A DNA stretch of 64,000 nucleotides from Pseudomonas fluorescens (GCF_902497855.1 NZ_CABVHU010000019.1:62001-126000), one strand, 5' to 3'. Numbered from the stretch's first letter, positions 26,837 to 34,758 are shown. Notes: generated by a model not told the origin, from the letters alone. Translations and numbers: made by a program.

Positions 26837-27193
26837 TCAGGTGGAAAACTTCCGACAAATCTCGTCGTACGTGTTGCCATCCACGGCAGCGAGCAACTTC
26901 CTGTCATCCTTGAGCGTCGCCAGAAAAGTCACTTCGGTTTCCTTGCCGGCCAACATGAAACCGGCAATGGCCCCGATGGGACCCAGCAGCATCGCGCCGG
27001 CAACGCCGAAACCGATGGCATCCTTGATGTTGTTGATCGCCCCCTCATTGGCCACTTCCATGCGCTTGAATGAAGAGAGCGGCAGGGTAATGCCGGGCCA
27101 CGGGTGAAGCGACGTCCTGAGGGTGAAGGCGCCGTCTCTGTACTCTCCATCACCCTGCAGAAAGTCCCCCGCCAGGACAGTGATGCTTGCCAT
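26837..27193 (-). CDS. Hypothetical protein with a glycine-rich hydrophobic segment
   Basis: I do not recognise this 118-residue protein. The N-terminal half looks beta-rich (ITVLAGDFLQGDGEYRDGAFTLRT). Residues about 55-83 form a Gly/Ala-rich hydrophobic stretch (DAIGFGVAGAMLLGPIGAIAGFMLAGKE), which resembles the glycine-zipper-like segments of small membrane-active proteins. A soluble tail follows (VTFLATLKDDRKLLAAVDGNTYDEI). There is no signal peptide. An AGGGG site precedes the ATG. It is transcribed away from the amine dehydrogenase operon. Confidence 0.6.
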   Translation of the reverse strand: MASITVLAGDFLQGDGEYRDGAFTLRTSLHPWPGITLPLSSFKRMEVANEGAINNIKDAIGFGVAGAMLLGPIGAIAGFMLAGKETEVTFLATLKDDRKLLAAVDGNTYDEICRKFST

Positions 27194-27535
27194 TTTGGAT
27201 CCCCTGTCGGCAATCGGTGAATACCCATTTCGCGCTCGGTGGGGATTGCCGTCAATCCTCGGGCGATGAACTGTCCCGGCCGCGGCCTCTATGCTGTCTC
27301 AGAGTGCAACAGCTGTCGCGATATTAGACGCCGCCGATCTCTTCCAGATGCGACCGGCAGGCCTTGTCTTCACGTAACTACTTGATAGAAAAGGGTATCG
27401 GCAAGCTGGCACGCTCCGTGTATTGCTCATCGCAGACGTTTCTCTTGCCTCCGTCAGCGGTTCGCCGCCGACGGCAGAAACAAAAAAAATGAGAAGCCAC
27501 AAAAATAAGAAAGCACCGTGCGAGGTTCGACGTTG
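27194..27535. other. Control region of the qhp operon
   Basis: A 342-bp divergent region. It contains a hairpin with a TTCG tetraloop (CCGTCAGCGG-TTCG-CCGCCGACGG, 27451-27474). An A-rich leader (27476-27512) follows, with AACAAAAAAAA and ACAAAAATAAGAAAG, which resembles the A-rich Hfq/Crc-binding motifs of catabolite-repressed pseudomonad mRNAs. The ribosome binding site GAGG (27522) precedes qhpA. No sigma-54 site could be confirmed. Confidence 0.5.
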
Positions 27536-29116
27536 ATGAAGAGAAAACTCCGATCAGGCCTGAGCGCCAGCCTGTTGGCCGTGGCGGCCTGTGTGGCGCT
27601 GCATTCGCCTTACAGCCTGGCAGCTCGCGACGCCCAGACCATCCTCAAGGAAACCTGTCAGGGCTGTCATACCCCCGAAGCCGACAATGCCCTGAGCCGC
27701 ATCAGCCACCAGCGCAAATCCCCGGAAGGCTGGCTGATGAGCATTGCCCGCATGCAGGTCATGCATGGGTTGCAGATCAGCGATGACGACCGTCGAACCC
27801 TGGTCAAATACCTGGCCGACACTCAGGGCCTGGCACCGAGCGAAACCGATGGCGTGCGTTATGCTTTGGAGCGGCGGCTCAACACCGTCGAGAAATTCGA
27901 CGACCAGACCAGCCAGATGTGTGGCCGCTGCCACTCCGGTGCACGGGTGGCCCTGCAACGGCGTCCGGCCCAGGAATGGGAGCGCCTGGTGAACTTCCAC
28001 CTCGGCCAATGGCCGTCCCTGGAATACCAGGCCCTGTCCCGTGACCGCGACTGGTTCGACCTGGCCCGCAAGGAAATGGTGCCGCTGTTGGCCAAGCGTT
28101 ATCCGCTGGACAACCCGGCCTGGAAAAAATGGCAGGCCGGCGCGCCGAAAGCCGAGACGTTGGTGGGCGACTGGAGCTTCAGTGGCCACTTGCCGGGTAA
28201 AGGCGAGCTGGCGGGGGTGATGAGCGTCACCGCCGATGCGGGAGACACGTTCAAGGTCAGCGTCAAAGGCCAATACGCCGACGGCAGCCCGTTCAACGGC
28301 GACGGCAGCGCGATTCTCTACACCGGCTACGAATGGCGTGGCAACGTGACCATCGACGGCGTGACCATGCGCCAGGTGTTCGCCGCCCAAGGCAGCGCGA
28401 TGCAGGGCCGGATGTTCGAGGCCGAGCACGATGAGCGCGGTCTCGACTTCGCCGCCGCCAAGCAGGGCAGCAGTCGTTTGCTGGCGGTGCAGCCGGGTTA
28501 CCTGAAGGCTGGCGCCGAGACTGAAGTCACCCTGATCGGCAGCGGTCTCACCGGCAAGCCAGACTTTGGCAAAGGTGTGACAGTGGTCGAAGTCGTCGAG
28601 CAGACCCCGGAACGGGTCAAGGTCAAGCTCAAGGCCGCTGCCAATGCTCAACCAGGCCTGCGCAACGTCACCGTCGGCACGCTGAAAGGCGCGACCCTGT
28701 CGGTCTACAGCAAGATTGCCCAAGTCAAGGTCGTGCCCGCATTCTCGGTGGCGCGAGTCGGGGACGGCGGTGGCTCGACGCCGAAAGTCCAGGGCAGGTT
28801 CGATGCCGAAGCCTGGGGCAAGGGCACCGATGGCAAGCCGTTCCGTATCGGCGTATTCCCGGCGCAGTGGTCGGTCGAAGCCTTCGACGATCGGGCCAGG
28901 GAAGATGAAGACGTCAAGTTCGCCGGCACCATGCAGGCTGACGCCGGCGTGTTCACACCGGGCGATGCCGGGCCGAACCCGCAACGTAAAATGTCCACCA
29001 ACAATGCCGGCAACCTCAAGGTGATCGCCGCTGTCGACGACGCAGGGAAATCCCTGACCGGCGAAGGCCAGATGATCGTCACCGTGCAACGCTGGAACAA
29101 TCCACCCATTCCATGA
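27536..29116 (+). CDS. qhpA: Quinohemoprotein amine dehydrogenase, alpha subunit
   Basis: Periplasmic dihaem subunit of the enzyme that oxidises primary amines to aldehydes and passes electrons to cytochrome c or azurin-type carriers. It has 526 residues. A signal peptide ends near LAARDA. Two c-type haem sites are visible: CQGCH at 41-45 and CGRCH at 129-133. The remainder consists of beta-rich domains (WSFSGHLPGKGELAGVM and later Ig-like segments). ATG 27536 was chosen over a GTG 18 bp upstream because GAGG is correctly spaced from it. It is first of four genes in the order A-D-C-B. Confidence 0.93.
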   Translation: MKRKLRSGLSASLLAVAACVALHSPYSLAARDAQTILKETCQGCHTPEADNALSRISHQRKSPEGWLMSIARMQVMHGLQISDDDRRTLVKYLADTQGLAPSETDGVRYALERRLNTVEKFDDQTSQMCGRCHSGARVALQRRPAQEWERLVNFHLGQWPSLEYQALSRDRDWFDLARKEMVPLLAKRYPLDNPAWKKWQAGAPKAETLVGDWSFSGHLPGKGELAGVMSVTADAGDTFKVSVKGQYADGSPFNGDGSAILYTGYEWRGNVTIDGVTMRQVFAAQGSAMQGRMFEAEHDERGLDFAAAKQGSSRLLAVQPGYLKAGAETEVTLIGSGLTGKPDFGKGVTVVEVVEQTPERVKVKLKAAANAQPGLRNVTVGTLKGATLSVYSKIAQVKVVPAFSVARVGDGGGSTPKVQGRFDAEAWGKGTDGKPFRIGVFPAQWSVEAFDDRAREDEDVKFAGTMQADAGVFTPGDAGPNPQRKMSTNNAGNLKVIAAVDDAGKSLTGEGQMIVTVQRWNNPPIP

Positions 29117-29164
29117 GTTGGCCGATTCCATTGGTTTTCAGACACTTTTCGGAATGACCGCAAG

Positions 29165-29181
29165 CCCCGTCAAACGGGGTT
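29165..29181 (+). promoter_or_regulatory. Small hairpin before the qhpD ribosome binding site
   Basis: CCCCGT-CAA-ACGGGG followed by TTT, 5 bp ahead of the consensus AGGAGG (29187-29192) of qhpD. It could reduce read-through, so that the modifying enzyme is made in smaller amounts than the subunits. That role is inference. Confidence 0.45.
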
Positions 29182-29198
29182 TGCACAGGAGGTTTGCA

Positions 29199-30629
29199 AT
29201 GGGCGCTATCTTGAATCTGGTCGAACGCAACCTGCACGAAGTGCACGTCGACGCCGACCGCATGCTGTTCCACATCCCCAGCAGTTCGCTGTTCGCCAGC
29301 GATGAGCTGACCGGTACCATCATCGACACCTTGCGCGGTCCCGGCTGTTCCTCGGAAGACCTGATCCAGCGCCTGGCCGCGCGCTTCAATGGTGAAGAAA
29401 TCACCGAGACCCTGCGCGAGTTGATGTCCCTGGAACTGGTCAGCGACGGCTCGCCGCTGACCCCGGACATCGGCACCAAACGGGTCGAACGCACGGCGAT
29501 CAATACCGTGGTGCTCAACGTCAACACCGGCTGCAACCTGAGCTGCACCTACTGCTACAAGGAAGACCTGGACAAGCCGTCGGCCGGCAAGAAGATGGAC
29601 ATCGATACGGCGGTGGCGTCGGTGGAAATGCTGCTGCGCGAATCCCCGGACGAGGAGCGTTTCACCGTGGTGTTCTTCGGCGGCGAGCCGCTGAGCAATC
29701 GCAAGCTGATCGAGTACATGGTCGACTATTGCGAGAAGCGTTTCCGTGAGGTGGGCAAGTTCGTCGAGTTCGTGATGACCACCAACGCGACGCTGCTCAC
29801 CGAAGAGACCGTGGACTACCTGAATGCCCACCGGTTCGGGCTCTCGGTCAGCATCGACGGACCAAAAACCGTGCACGACCGCAACAGAATCACCGTGGGC
29901 GGGCAGGGCACTTACGACGTGGTGCGACGCAAGGCCGAGATGCTGCTGTCGCGCTACAACAGCCGTCCGGTCGGTGCGCGGGTGACCCTGACCACCGGCG
30001 TTACCGACGTCGAAACCATCTGGGATCACCTGTTCAACGAACTGGGGTTTGCCGAAGTCGGGTTTGCCCCGGTGACCTCCGGGGACATCAGCACCTTCAA
30101 CCTCTCCAGTGACGAGCTGATCGAGGTCTTCGCCAACATGAAGAAACTCGGCCGACGTTACCTGGAAGCGGCGCTGGAGCATCGCAACATCGGGTTCTCC
30201 AACCTGCACCAGTTGATCACCGACATCCACGAAGGTCACAAGAAAGCCCTGCCGTGCGGCGCGGGCCTGAAGATGCTGGCGGTGGATCACAAGGGCGAGC
30301 TGAACCTGTGCCACCGCTTTACCGGCTCATCGTTGCCGACTTTCGGCAACGTCCACAGCGGGGTGAAGCAGGTCGAGTTGAACGACTTCCTGTCCCAGCG
30401 CCTAGACCGTACCAACACCGGCTGCGAAGACTGCCAGATCCGCAACCTGTGCTCCGGCGGCTGCTACCACGAGAGCTATGCACGGTACGGCGACCCGACC
30501 CATCCGACCTATCACTACTGCGAACTGATGCGTGACTGGGTCGACTTCGGCATCGAGGTCTATACCCGGATCATGGCCCACAACCCTGCGTTTATCAGCA
30601 GCTACATCACTCCGCGCAAGGCTCACTGA
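29199..30629 (+). CDS. qhpD: Radical SAM thioether-forming maturase QhpD
   Basis: Radical S-adenosylmethionine enzyme that builds intra-peptide Cys-to-Asp/Glu thioether bonds in the gamma subunit. It has 476 residues. The SAM cluster motif CNLSCTYC has Cys112, Cys116 and Cys119. FFGGEPLSN follows, and a C-terminal SPASM region carries further cysteines (LPCGAG, LNLCHRF, GCEDCQIRNLCSGGCYHESY, YHYC) for auxiliary clusters. ATG 29199 is set by a perfect AGGAGG. It lies between the alpha subunit gene and the gene for its substrate, qhpC, which starts one base after the qhpD stop codon. Cytoplasmic. Confidence 0.95.
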   Translation: MGAILNLVERNLHEVHVDADRMLFHIPSSSLFASDELTGTIIDTLRGPGCSSEDLIQRLAARFNGEEITETLRELMSLELVSDGSPLTPDIGTKRVERTAINTVVLNVNTGCNLSCTYCYKEDLDKPSAGKKMDIDTAVASVEMLLRESPDEERFTVVFFGGEPLSNRKLIEYMVDYCEKRFREVGKFVEFVMTTNATLLTEETVDYLNAHRFGLSVSIDGPKTVHDRNRITVGGQGTYDVVRRKAEMLLSRYNSRPVGARVTLTTGVTDVETIWDHLFNELGFAEVGFAPVTSGDISTFNLSSDELIEVFANMKKLGRRYLEAALEHRNIGFSNLHQLITDIHEGHKKALPCGAGLKMLAVDHKGELNLCHRFTGSSLPTFGNVHSGVKQVELNDFLSQRLDRTNTGCEDCQIRNLCSGGCYHESYARYGDPTHPTYHYCELMRDWVDFGIEVYTRIMAHNPAFISSYITPRKAH

Positions 30630-30630
30630 T

Positions 30631-30954
30631 ATGAAACATCTCAAGGCAATCAATAATAAAGCGCTGAAACTCGATGAGGCCGCGGCCGAAAACCGCATCG
30701 AAGAAGTGGTGGCGATGAGTTCCGTCGCCGGTTGTGCCTCGACGACCGACCCGGGCTGGGAAATCGACGCCTTTGGCGGCGTGTCGTCGCTGTGCCAGCC
30801 GATGGAATCCGACCTGTATGGCTGCTCCGACCCTTGCTGGTGGCCGGCCCAGGTGCCCGACATGATGAGCACCTACCCGGACTGGAACAAGGATGCCCAG
30901 GCGTCCAACGACAATTGGCGCAACCTCGGGACTGTCTTTCCAAAAGACAAATGA
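30631..30954 (+). CDS. qhpC: Quinohemoprotein amine dehydrogenase, gamma subunit precursor
   Basis: A small catalytic subunit carrying the cysteine tryptophylquinone (CTQ) cofactor. It has 107 residues: a 28-residue leader ending EEVVA, then a 79-residue mature chain, exactly as in the characterised Pseudomonas putida protein. In mature numbering all cross-link partners are present: Cys7-Glu16, Cys27-Asp33, Cys41-Asp49 and the CTQ pair Cys37-Trp43 (in CSDPCWWP). It starts one base after the qhpD stop, so the substrate is made next to its maturase. The leader is not a Sec signal; in known systems it is removed by the protease QhpE and the peptide exported by QhpF. Confidence 0.96.
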   Translation: MKHLKAINNKALKLDEAAAENRIEEVVAMSSVAGCASTTDPGWEIDAFGGVSSLCQPMESDLYGCSDPCWWPAQVPDMMSTYPDWNKDAQASNDNWRNLGTVFPKDK

Positions 30955-30995
30955 TCGTCCATAGAAAGCAGCCGGACAGATAAGAAGGATTCCCC

Positions 30996-32114
30996 ATGCA
31001 CAGCATCAAAGCCTGCGGCCTGGCCGCGTTCGCCGTCCTGAGCGCCTGTTCGCTTAACGTTCTGGCGGATGAAAACACTGCGCTCCAGACCGGTCACGAG
31101 TACATGGTGACCACCAATTACCCGAACAACCTGCACGTGATCGACCTGGCCACGGACACCCTGTTCAAGACCTGCAAGATGCCGGACGCCTTTGGTCCCG
31201 GCAGCGTGCAGTTGTCGCCGGACCGCAAGACCGCCTACGTGCTGAACAACCACTATGCCGATGTCTACGGTGTCGAGCTGGACAGCTGCAAGCAGGTGTT
31301 CCACGCCAGCATCACCCAGAAACCGGGGGAAAAAGCCAAGTCCATGTTCGCCTTCGCCGTCAGTCACGACGGCAAGGAATTGTTCACCATCGCCAACCCG
31401 ACGCTGATGCTCAACGATCGCTACGAAGTGCAACAGCCAAGGCTGGACGTCTACTCGACCGACGCTGGCCTGGACGCCAAGCCGCTGCGCAGCTTCCCGG
31501 CACCACGGCAGTTGACCATCATGCAGAGTGGCGACGACGGCACGCTGTATGTGGCGGGGGCGGACATTTACAAGGTCGACGTGAAGACCGGCAAGTTCGA
31601 TGTGCTGATCCCCAGCCGCCACTGGAAACGCTCGAACTACAGCGCCCCTGATGTGCTCTACGTGTGGAACCAGCAGACGTATCGGCATGATTTCTCGCTG
31701 CTGTACACCACGGCGAAATTCAAGGACAAAAAGCAGGACCCGGCCACCGCCGAGTACCTCTATGGGCTGTTCAGCGTCGACCTGAAAACCGGCAAGACCG
31801 AAACCACCGACTTCGGCCCGCTGACGGAAATCTACTTCAGCGGCATGCGCTCGCCGAAGGATCCGAACCTGATGTTCGGCGTGCTCAACCGTCTGGCCAA
31901 GTACGACATCAAGCAGAAGAAAATGCTCCAGGCGGCGACGCTGGATCACTCCTACTACTGCATTTCCTTCAACAAGGACGGGAGCAAGATCTACCTGGCC
32001 GGGACGTTCAACGATGTGGCGATCTTCGATCCCGAGACCATGAAGCAGATCGGCAGCATCAAATTGCCGGGTGGGGATATGGCGATCACCACCGCGCAGA
32101 TATTTGTCCGGTAA
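30996..32114 (+). CDS. qhpB: Quinohemoprotein amine dehydrogenase, beta subunit
   Basis: Periplasmic seven-bladed beta-propeller subunit that packs against the gamma subunit and shapes the active site. It has 372 residues. The export signal MHSIKACGLAAFAVLSACSLNVLA probably ends at ALA-type cleavage before DENTAL; LSAC could also be read as a lipobox. Propeller repeats include YPNNLHVIDLATDTLFKTC, VQLSPDRKTAYVLNNH and CISFNKDGSKIYLAGTFNDVAIFD. An AAGGA site precedes the ATG. It is the last gene of the set; the usual processing genes qhpE, qhpF and qhpG do not follow. Confidence 0.93.
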   Translation: MHSIKACGLAAFAVLSACSLNVLADENTALQTGHEYMVTTNYPNNLHVIDLATDTLFKTCKMPDAFGPGSVQLSPDRKTAYVLNNHYADVYGVELDSCKQVFHASITQKPGEKAKSMFAFAVSHDGKELFTIANPTLMLNDRYEVQQPRLDVYSTDAGLDAKPLRSFPAPRQLTIMQSGDDGTLYVAGADIYKVDVKTGKFDVLIPSRHWKRSNYSAPDVLYVWNQQTYRHDFSLLYTTAKFKDKKQDPATAEYLYGLFSVDLKTGKTETTDFGPLTEIYFSGMRSPKDPNLMFGVLNRLAKYDIKQKKMLQAATLDHSYYCISFNKDGSKIYLAGTFNDVAIFDPETMKQIGSIKLPGGDMAITTAQIFVR

Positions 32115-32132
32115 TTGCGCCGCCTGAGCTGA

Positions 32133-32200
32133 CGCCTTCGCCAGGCCGGCTCCTACAAGAGCACGCAGAACTTGTAGGAGCTGGCTTGCCAGCGAAGAGG
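32133..32200. repeat. REP doublet, outward arms
   Basis: GCCTTCGCCAGGCCGGCTCCTACAA is followed after 13 bases by TTGTAGGAGCTGGCTTGCCAGCGAAG. It lies between the convergent qhpB and the LprI-like gene. Confidence 0.85.
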
Positions 32201-32221
32201 CCCTCAAAAACACTCGAGAAC

Positions 32222-32623
32222 TTACTGCCCCGGCACCGGACACCCCAAATCCCCCTCCTGACATTTCAAGTAATTCTTGAACGTCTCCACCCGCGCCTTG
32301 GTCAGGTCAGTGATGCAATTGCTGTAGATCAGTGGATACACACTGCCACCCGCCACCCCGGAAGCCGAGAACTTGCACTCGGCATCCCGGAACGCAATCC
32401 ACGCTCGCTGTGCACCCACCATCAGTTTTTTGCTATCCGGATCGGCCTGCAATCGACCAGTGATCTGCTGGTAAAGCGCATTCAACTCCTTGTCCGCCGC
32501 CTTGTGCTGCTGTGCGGCGCACTGGTTCATCGTGGCCTGATCCGCGGCATTGTCGCAGTCCACGGCATGGGCAAGGGGGGTGAACAGCAAAGGCGACAAC
32601 GCCAGAAGAACGCGTGGGTGCAT
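32222..32623 (-). CDS. LprI-like (DUF1311) secreted protein
   Basis: A 133-residue exported protein with a signal peptide (MHPRVLLALSPLLFTPLAHA) and the lysozyme-inhibitor LprI N-terminal domain. The family pattern is clear: VDCDNAADQATMNQCAAQQHKAADKELNALYQQI, then AQRAWIAFRDAEC and a Cys in YSNCITDLTKAR. Cysteines probably form disulfides. Family members are linked to lysozyme inhibition or envelope stress, but a function here is not shown. Monocistronic, between a REP doublet and the divergent SRPBCC gene. Confidence 0.82.
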   Translation of the reverse strand: MHPRVLLALSPLLFTPLAHAVDCDNAADQATMNQCAAQQHKAADKELNALYQQITGRLQADPDSKKLMVGAQRAWIAFRDAECKFSASGVAGGSVYPLIYSNCITDLTKARVETFKNYLKCQEGDLGCPVPGQ

Positions 32624-32849
32624 GGGATTCTCGCTGCGGGCATGGAAATAGAGGGCAGTGTAGCCAAGCAGGTGGCCAACCCCTGGTTTCCTCCCCTGTG
32701 CTGAAATGAGAAGTGCAGGGAAATTGCGAACTTACCGCCGTAAATGCAGCCGAATACTACAGACAGGGTTGCTTGCACAGCCCGATTGATACAACTTAGG
32801 GTTGGTCTTGTGGTCTTACAGGCCTACTGTTCAGTACAGGAGGTGACTT

Positions 32850-33338
32850 ATGAATCCAGCATCAGATCGCATCGAAAGGAAGATCCTGCTCAAATCGCCG
32901 CGTTCGCACGTGTGGCGTGTGCTGGCCAATGCCGAAGCGTTCGGCCAATGGTTCGGCGTGGCGCTGGAAGGCAAGCGTTTTGTCGCCGGCGAGTGGACCC
33001 AGGGGCAGATTACCTACCCCGGTTATGAGCACTTGCTGTGGAATGTACTGGTGGAACGGGTCGAGCCGGAGCGGGTGTTTTCGTTTCGCTGGCACCCTTA
33101 TGCCGTGGAGCCGGAAGTCGATTATTCCCAGGAACCCACCACATTGGTGAAGTTTGAACTCGAGGACATGGATGAGGGCACCTTGCTCAAGGTCACCGAG
33201 TCCGGGTTTGACCATATCCCGCAAACCCGCAGGCTCAAGGCGTTCCGCATGGACAGCCGTGGCTGGGATGAGCAGATGAGCAATATTGAAGAGTTTCTGA
33301 AAGTCAGCGCCAAGGCTCGCGAGCATCAGCAAGAGTGA
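32850..33338 (+). CDS. SRPBCC/AHSA1-family protein
   Basis: A 162-residue cytoplasmic protein with the START-like helix-grip fold. Signatures are KILLKSPRSHVWRVLANAEAFGQWFG at the N-terminus, RVFSFRWHPYAVEP in the middle, and a C-terminal long helix around GWDEQMSNIEEFL. Family members bind hydrophobic ligands or act as Hsp90 co-chaperone-like factors. The ATG follows CAGGAGGTGA, a very strong ribosome binding site. It stands alone, upstream of the tandem sRNA genes. Ligand unknown. Confidence 0.85.
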   Translation: MNPASDRIERKILLKSPRSHVWRVLANAEAFGQWFGVALEGKRFVAGEWTQGQITYPGYEHLLWNVLVERVEPERVFSFRWHPYAVEPEVDYSQEPTTLVKFELEDMDEGTLLKVTESGFDHIPQTRRLKAFRMDSRGWDEQMSNIEEFLKVSAKAREHQQE

Positions 33339-33377
33339 GGGCTGCATGCTTGAGCCCGTGGCTGACCGATGCGTGGG

Positions 33378-33445
33378 TATAGCGAATGTCTTACACGCGA
33401 AAGTAACAATGTCGTCTGGTACGGATTGGATCCGAAGTGTAATCT
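33378..33445 (+). promoter_or_regulatory. Promoter region of sRNA 1 with a GacA-like half site
   Basis: CTTACA (33390-33395), the right half of the GacA box TGTAAG-N6-CTTACA, is centred about 64 bp before the inferred start, the usual position. The left half is degenerate (TATAGC). The -10 hexamer is TAATCT (33440-33445). Confidence 0.55.
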
Positions 33446-33450
33446 CACCT

Positions 33451-33570
33451 CATCAACTGAAGCACAGGAAGCGCTTCAGGATCACGGATGATCGGCCATC
33501 AGCAAGGATTCGCTCTCGACAGGGAGTCGGCAATGGTCTTGGGAAAAACCCGCTTCGGCGGGTTTTTTTT
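33451..33570 (+). ncRNA. rsmX: RsmX-like regulatory RNA, copy 1
   Basis: A predicted ~120-nt sRNA that would sequester the translational repressors RsmA/RsmE of the Gac/Rsm pathway, which controls secondary metabolism in fluorescent pseudomonads. It begins CATCAACTGA and carries six GGA motifs, several in small hairpin loops (ACAGGAAG, TCAGGATCACGGATGATC, CAAGGATT, CAGGGAG). It ends with the terminator ACCCGCTTCGGCGGGTTTTTTTT. It aligns over most of its length with a second copy 330 bp downstream. Length, terminator, GGA density and the GacA-like half site at -64 all fit RsmX. Assignment by pattern, not by database match. Confidence 0.75.
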
Positions 33571-33576
33571 CGTCCC

Positions 33577-33683
33577 TTGTAGGAGCGAGCTTGCTCGCGA
33601 TGGACGTCAACGATAACGCGTGCTGTCTGAAAGAACGCGCCGCTCTTGAGTACATCGCCGGCAAGCCGGTCTCGCTCCCACAA
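33577..33683. repeat. REP doublet between the two sRNA genes
   Basis: TTGTAGGAGCGAGCTTGCTCGCGATGG, the spacer GACGTCAACGATAACGCG shared with 24536-24710, and CCGGTCTCGCTCCCACAA in inverse orientation. It fills most of the gap between the tandem sRNAs. Confidence 0.85.
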
Positions 33684-33718
33684 CGGTCGCATGCGATTCG
33701 GTGCCGAATGGTCAATCG

Positions 33719-33774
33719 CTTACACCACGGCGCTGGTATGTCCTCTGTTTATGCTTCATCAACGCGCTTATTCT
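33719..33774 (+). promoter_or_regulatory. Promoter region of sRNA 2 with a GacA-like half site
   Basis: CTTACA (33719-33724) again lies with its box centre about 64 bp before the inferred start, matching copy 1. The -10 hexamer is TATTCT (33769-33774). The left half of the GacA box is not recognisable. Confidence 0.5.
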
Positions 33775-33779
33775 GGATC

Positions 33780-33892
33780 CATCAACTGAGTAGCAGGATG
33801 CACTCAGGATCACGGATGATCGACCATAGGCCTGGATGGCCGTAGACAGGATGTCGTATGGTCTTGAGAAACCCGCTTAGGCGGGTTTTTTT
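33780..33892 (+). ncRNA. rsmX: RsmX-like regulatory RNA, copy 2
   Basis: A predicted ~113-nt sRNA. It shares CATCAACTGA, TCAGGATCACGGATGATCG and the ATGGTCTTG tail with copy 1, and has five GGA motifs (GCAGGATG, TCAGGATC, ACGGATG, CTGGATGG, ACAGGATG). The terminator is AACCCGCTTAGGCGGGTTTTTTT. Differences from copy 1 are mostly in stems and in spacing, which suggests an older duplication with selection on the GGA loops. The proposed role is the same: titration of RsmA/RsmE. The REP doublet between the copies does not disturb either promoter. Confidence 0.75.
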
Positions 33893-33974
33893 GTGAGCGA
33901 TGGAAAGTCCTCAGTGCATCAACCTGGCCCGTAAGCGCCGGCAGCCATGAATGGCTGACCGCCGGCGGAATGAA

Positions 33975-34670
33975 TCAGCCCGCTGACATCTGATCGAGCT
34001 TTGCGGCTGCTCGTGCGGTGATTTCGCTGCGTAGTTTCAACGAACTGGCCGCGCGTTGCCGGGCTTGCTCCAGCACGCTGCCCGGCGCAGTCTCGGGGCT
34101 GCCCGAAGCAAAGGGCGGTGCCGGCGCGTATTCCAGCTGCAGTTGCACGAGCTGCGCGGTGTCCTTATCGAACAACTCAGCCGCCAGGGTCAGGGCGAAA
34201 TCGATCCCTGCCGTGATCCCGCCACCGGTCAGCAGATTGCCGTCGCGCACGACCCGGTCTTTCACCGCAATGGCTCCCAATGGTGTGAGCAGGTCGTGGT
34301 AGGCCCAGTGAGTCGTGGCACGCTTGCCCTTGAGCAGGCCCGCTGCACCCAGCACCAGCGCGCCGGTGCACACCGACGTGACATAACGCGCATTGGCCGC
34401 CTGGGTCCTGATGAACGCCAGGGTTTCGTCATCCTCCATCAACGGCCCGACGCCGCTGCCGCCGGGGATGCAGATCACATCCAGCGCCGGGCAATCATCG
34501 AAGGTGACAGTCGGTTTCAGCATCAGGCCCGTGCTCGCGGTGACCGGCACCAGGTCCTTCCAGATCAAATGCACCTTCACGTCCGGCAGCGAGGCCAGCA
34601 CGTCATAAGGGCCGGTCAGGTCCAGTTGCTGAAGCTGGGGGAACAACAGAAAACCGATCTGCAACGTCAT
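33975..34670 (-). CDS. inhA: Isonitrile hydratase (DJ-1/PfpI family)
   Basis: Hydrates isonitriles (R-NC) to N-substituted formamides. The 231-residue sequence has the DJ-1/PfpI fold: MTLQIGFLLFPQLQQLDLTGPYDVL at the N-terminus, CIPGGSGVGPLM, the nucleophile elbow SVCTGALVLG with Cys101, then TTHWAYH and GGGITAGIDFAL. The position of the cysteine equals the essential Cys101 of the characterised Pseudomonas putida enzyme, and the overall pattern matches that protein well. It is divergent from a regulator whose N-terminal domain is of the same family. Cytoplasmic. The natural isonitrile substrate is unknown here. Confidence 0.88.
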   Translation of the reverse strand: MTLQIGFLLFPQLQQLDLTGPYDVLASLPDVKVHLIWKDLVPVTASTGLMLKPTVTFDDCPALDVICIPGGSGVGPLMEDDETLAFIRTQAANARYVTSVCTGALVLGAAGLLKGKRATTHWAYHDLLTPLGAIAVKDRVVRDGNLLTGGGITAGIDFALTLAAELFDKDTAQLVQLQLEYAPAPPFASGSPETAPGSVLEQARQRAASSLKLRSEITARAAAKLDQMSAG

Positions 34671-34758
34671 GGTGTTTTTCTCAGGAAGTGGGTGGACGGC
34701 TTCACTCTAGGCTCGTAGGCTTTGGCGCATACGCCAATCACCCCACGAATTACGCCAA

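Noticed and set aside
27405..27430. A sigma-54 promoter (TGGCACG...TTGC) before qhpA
   Set aside because: The distance between the GG and GC elements is wrong for sigma-54 by several bases.
27299..27502. A 67-codon minus-strand frame before qhpA
   Set aside because: No ribosome binding site and no protein-like features. It lies across the hairpin and A-rich leader of the qhp operon.
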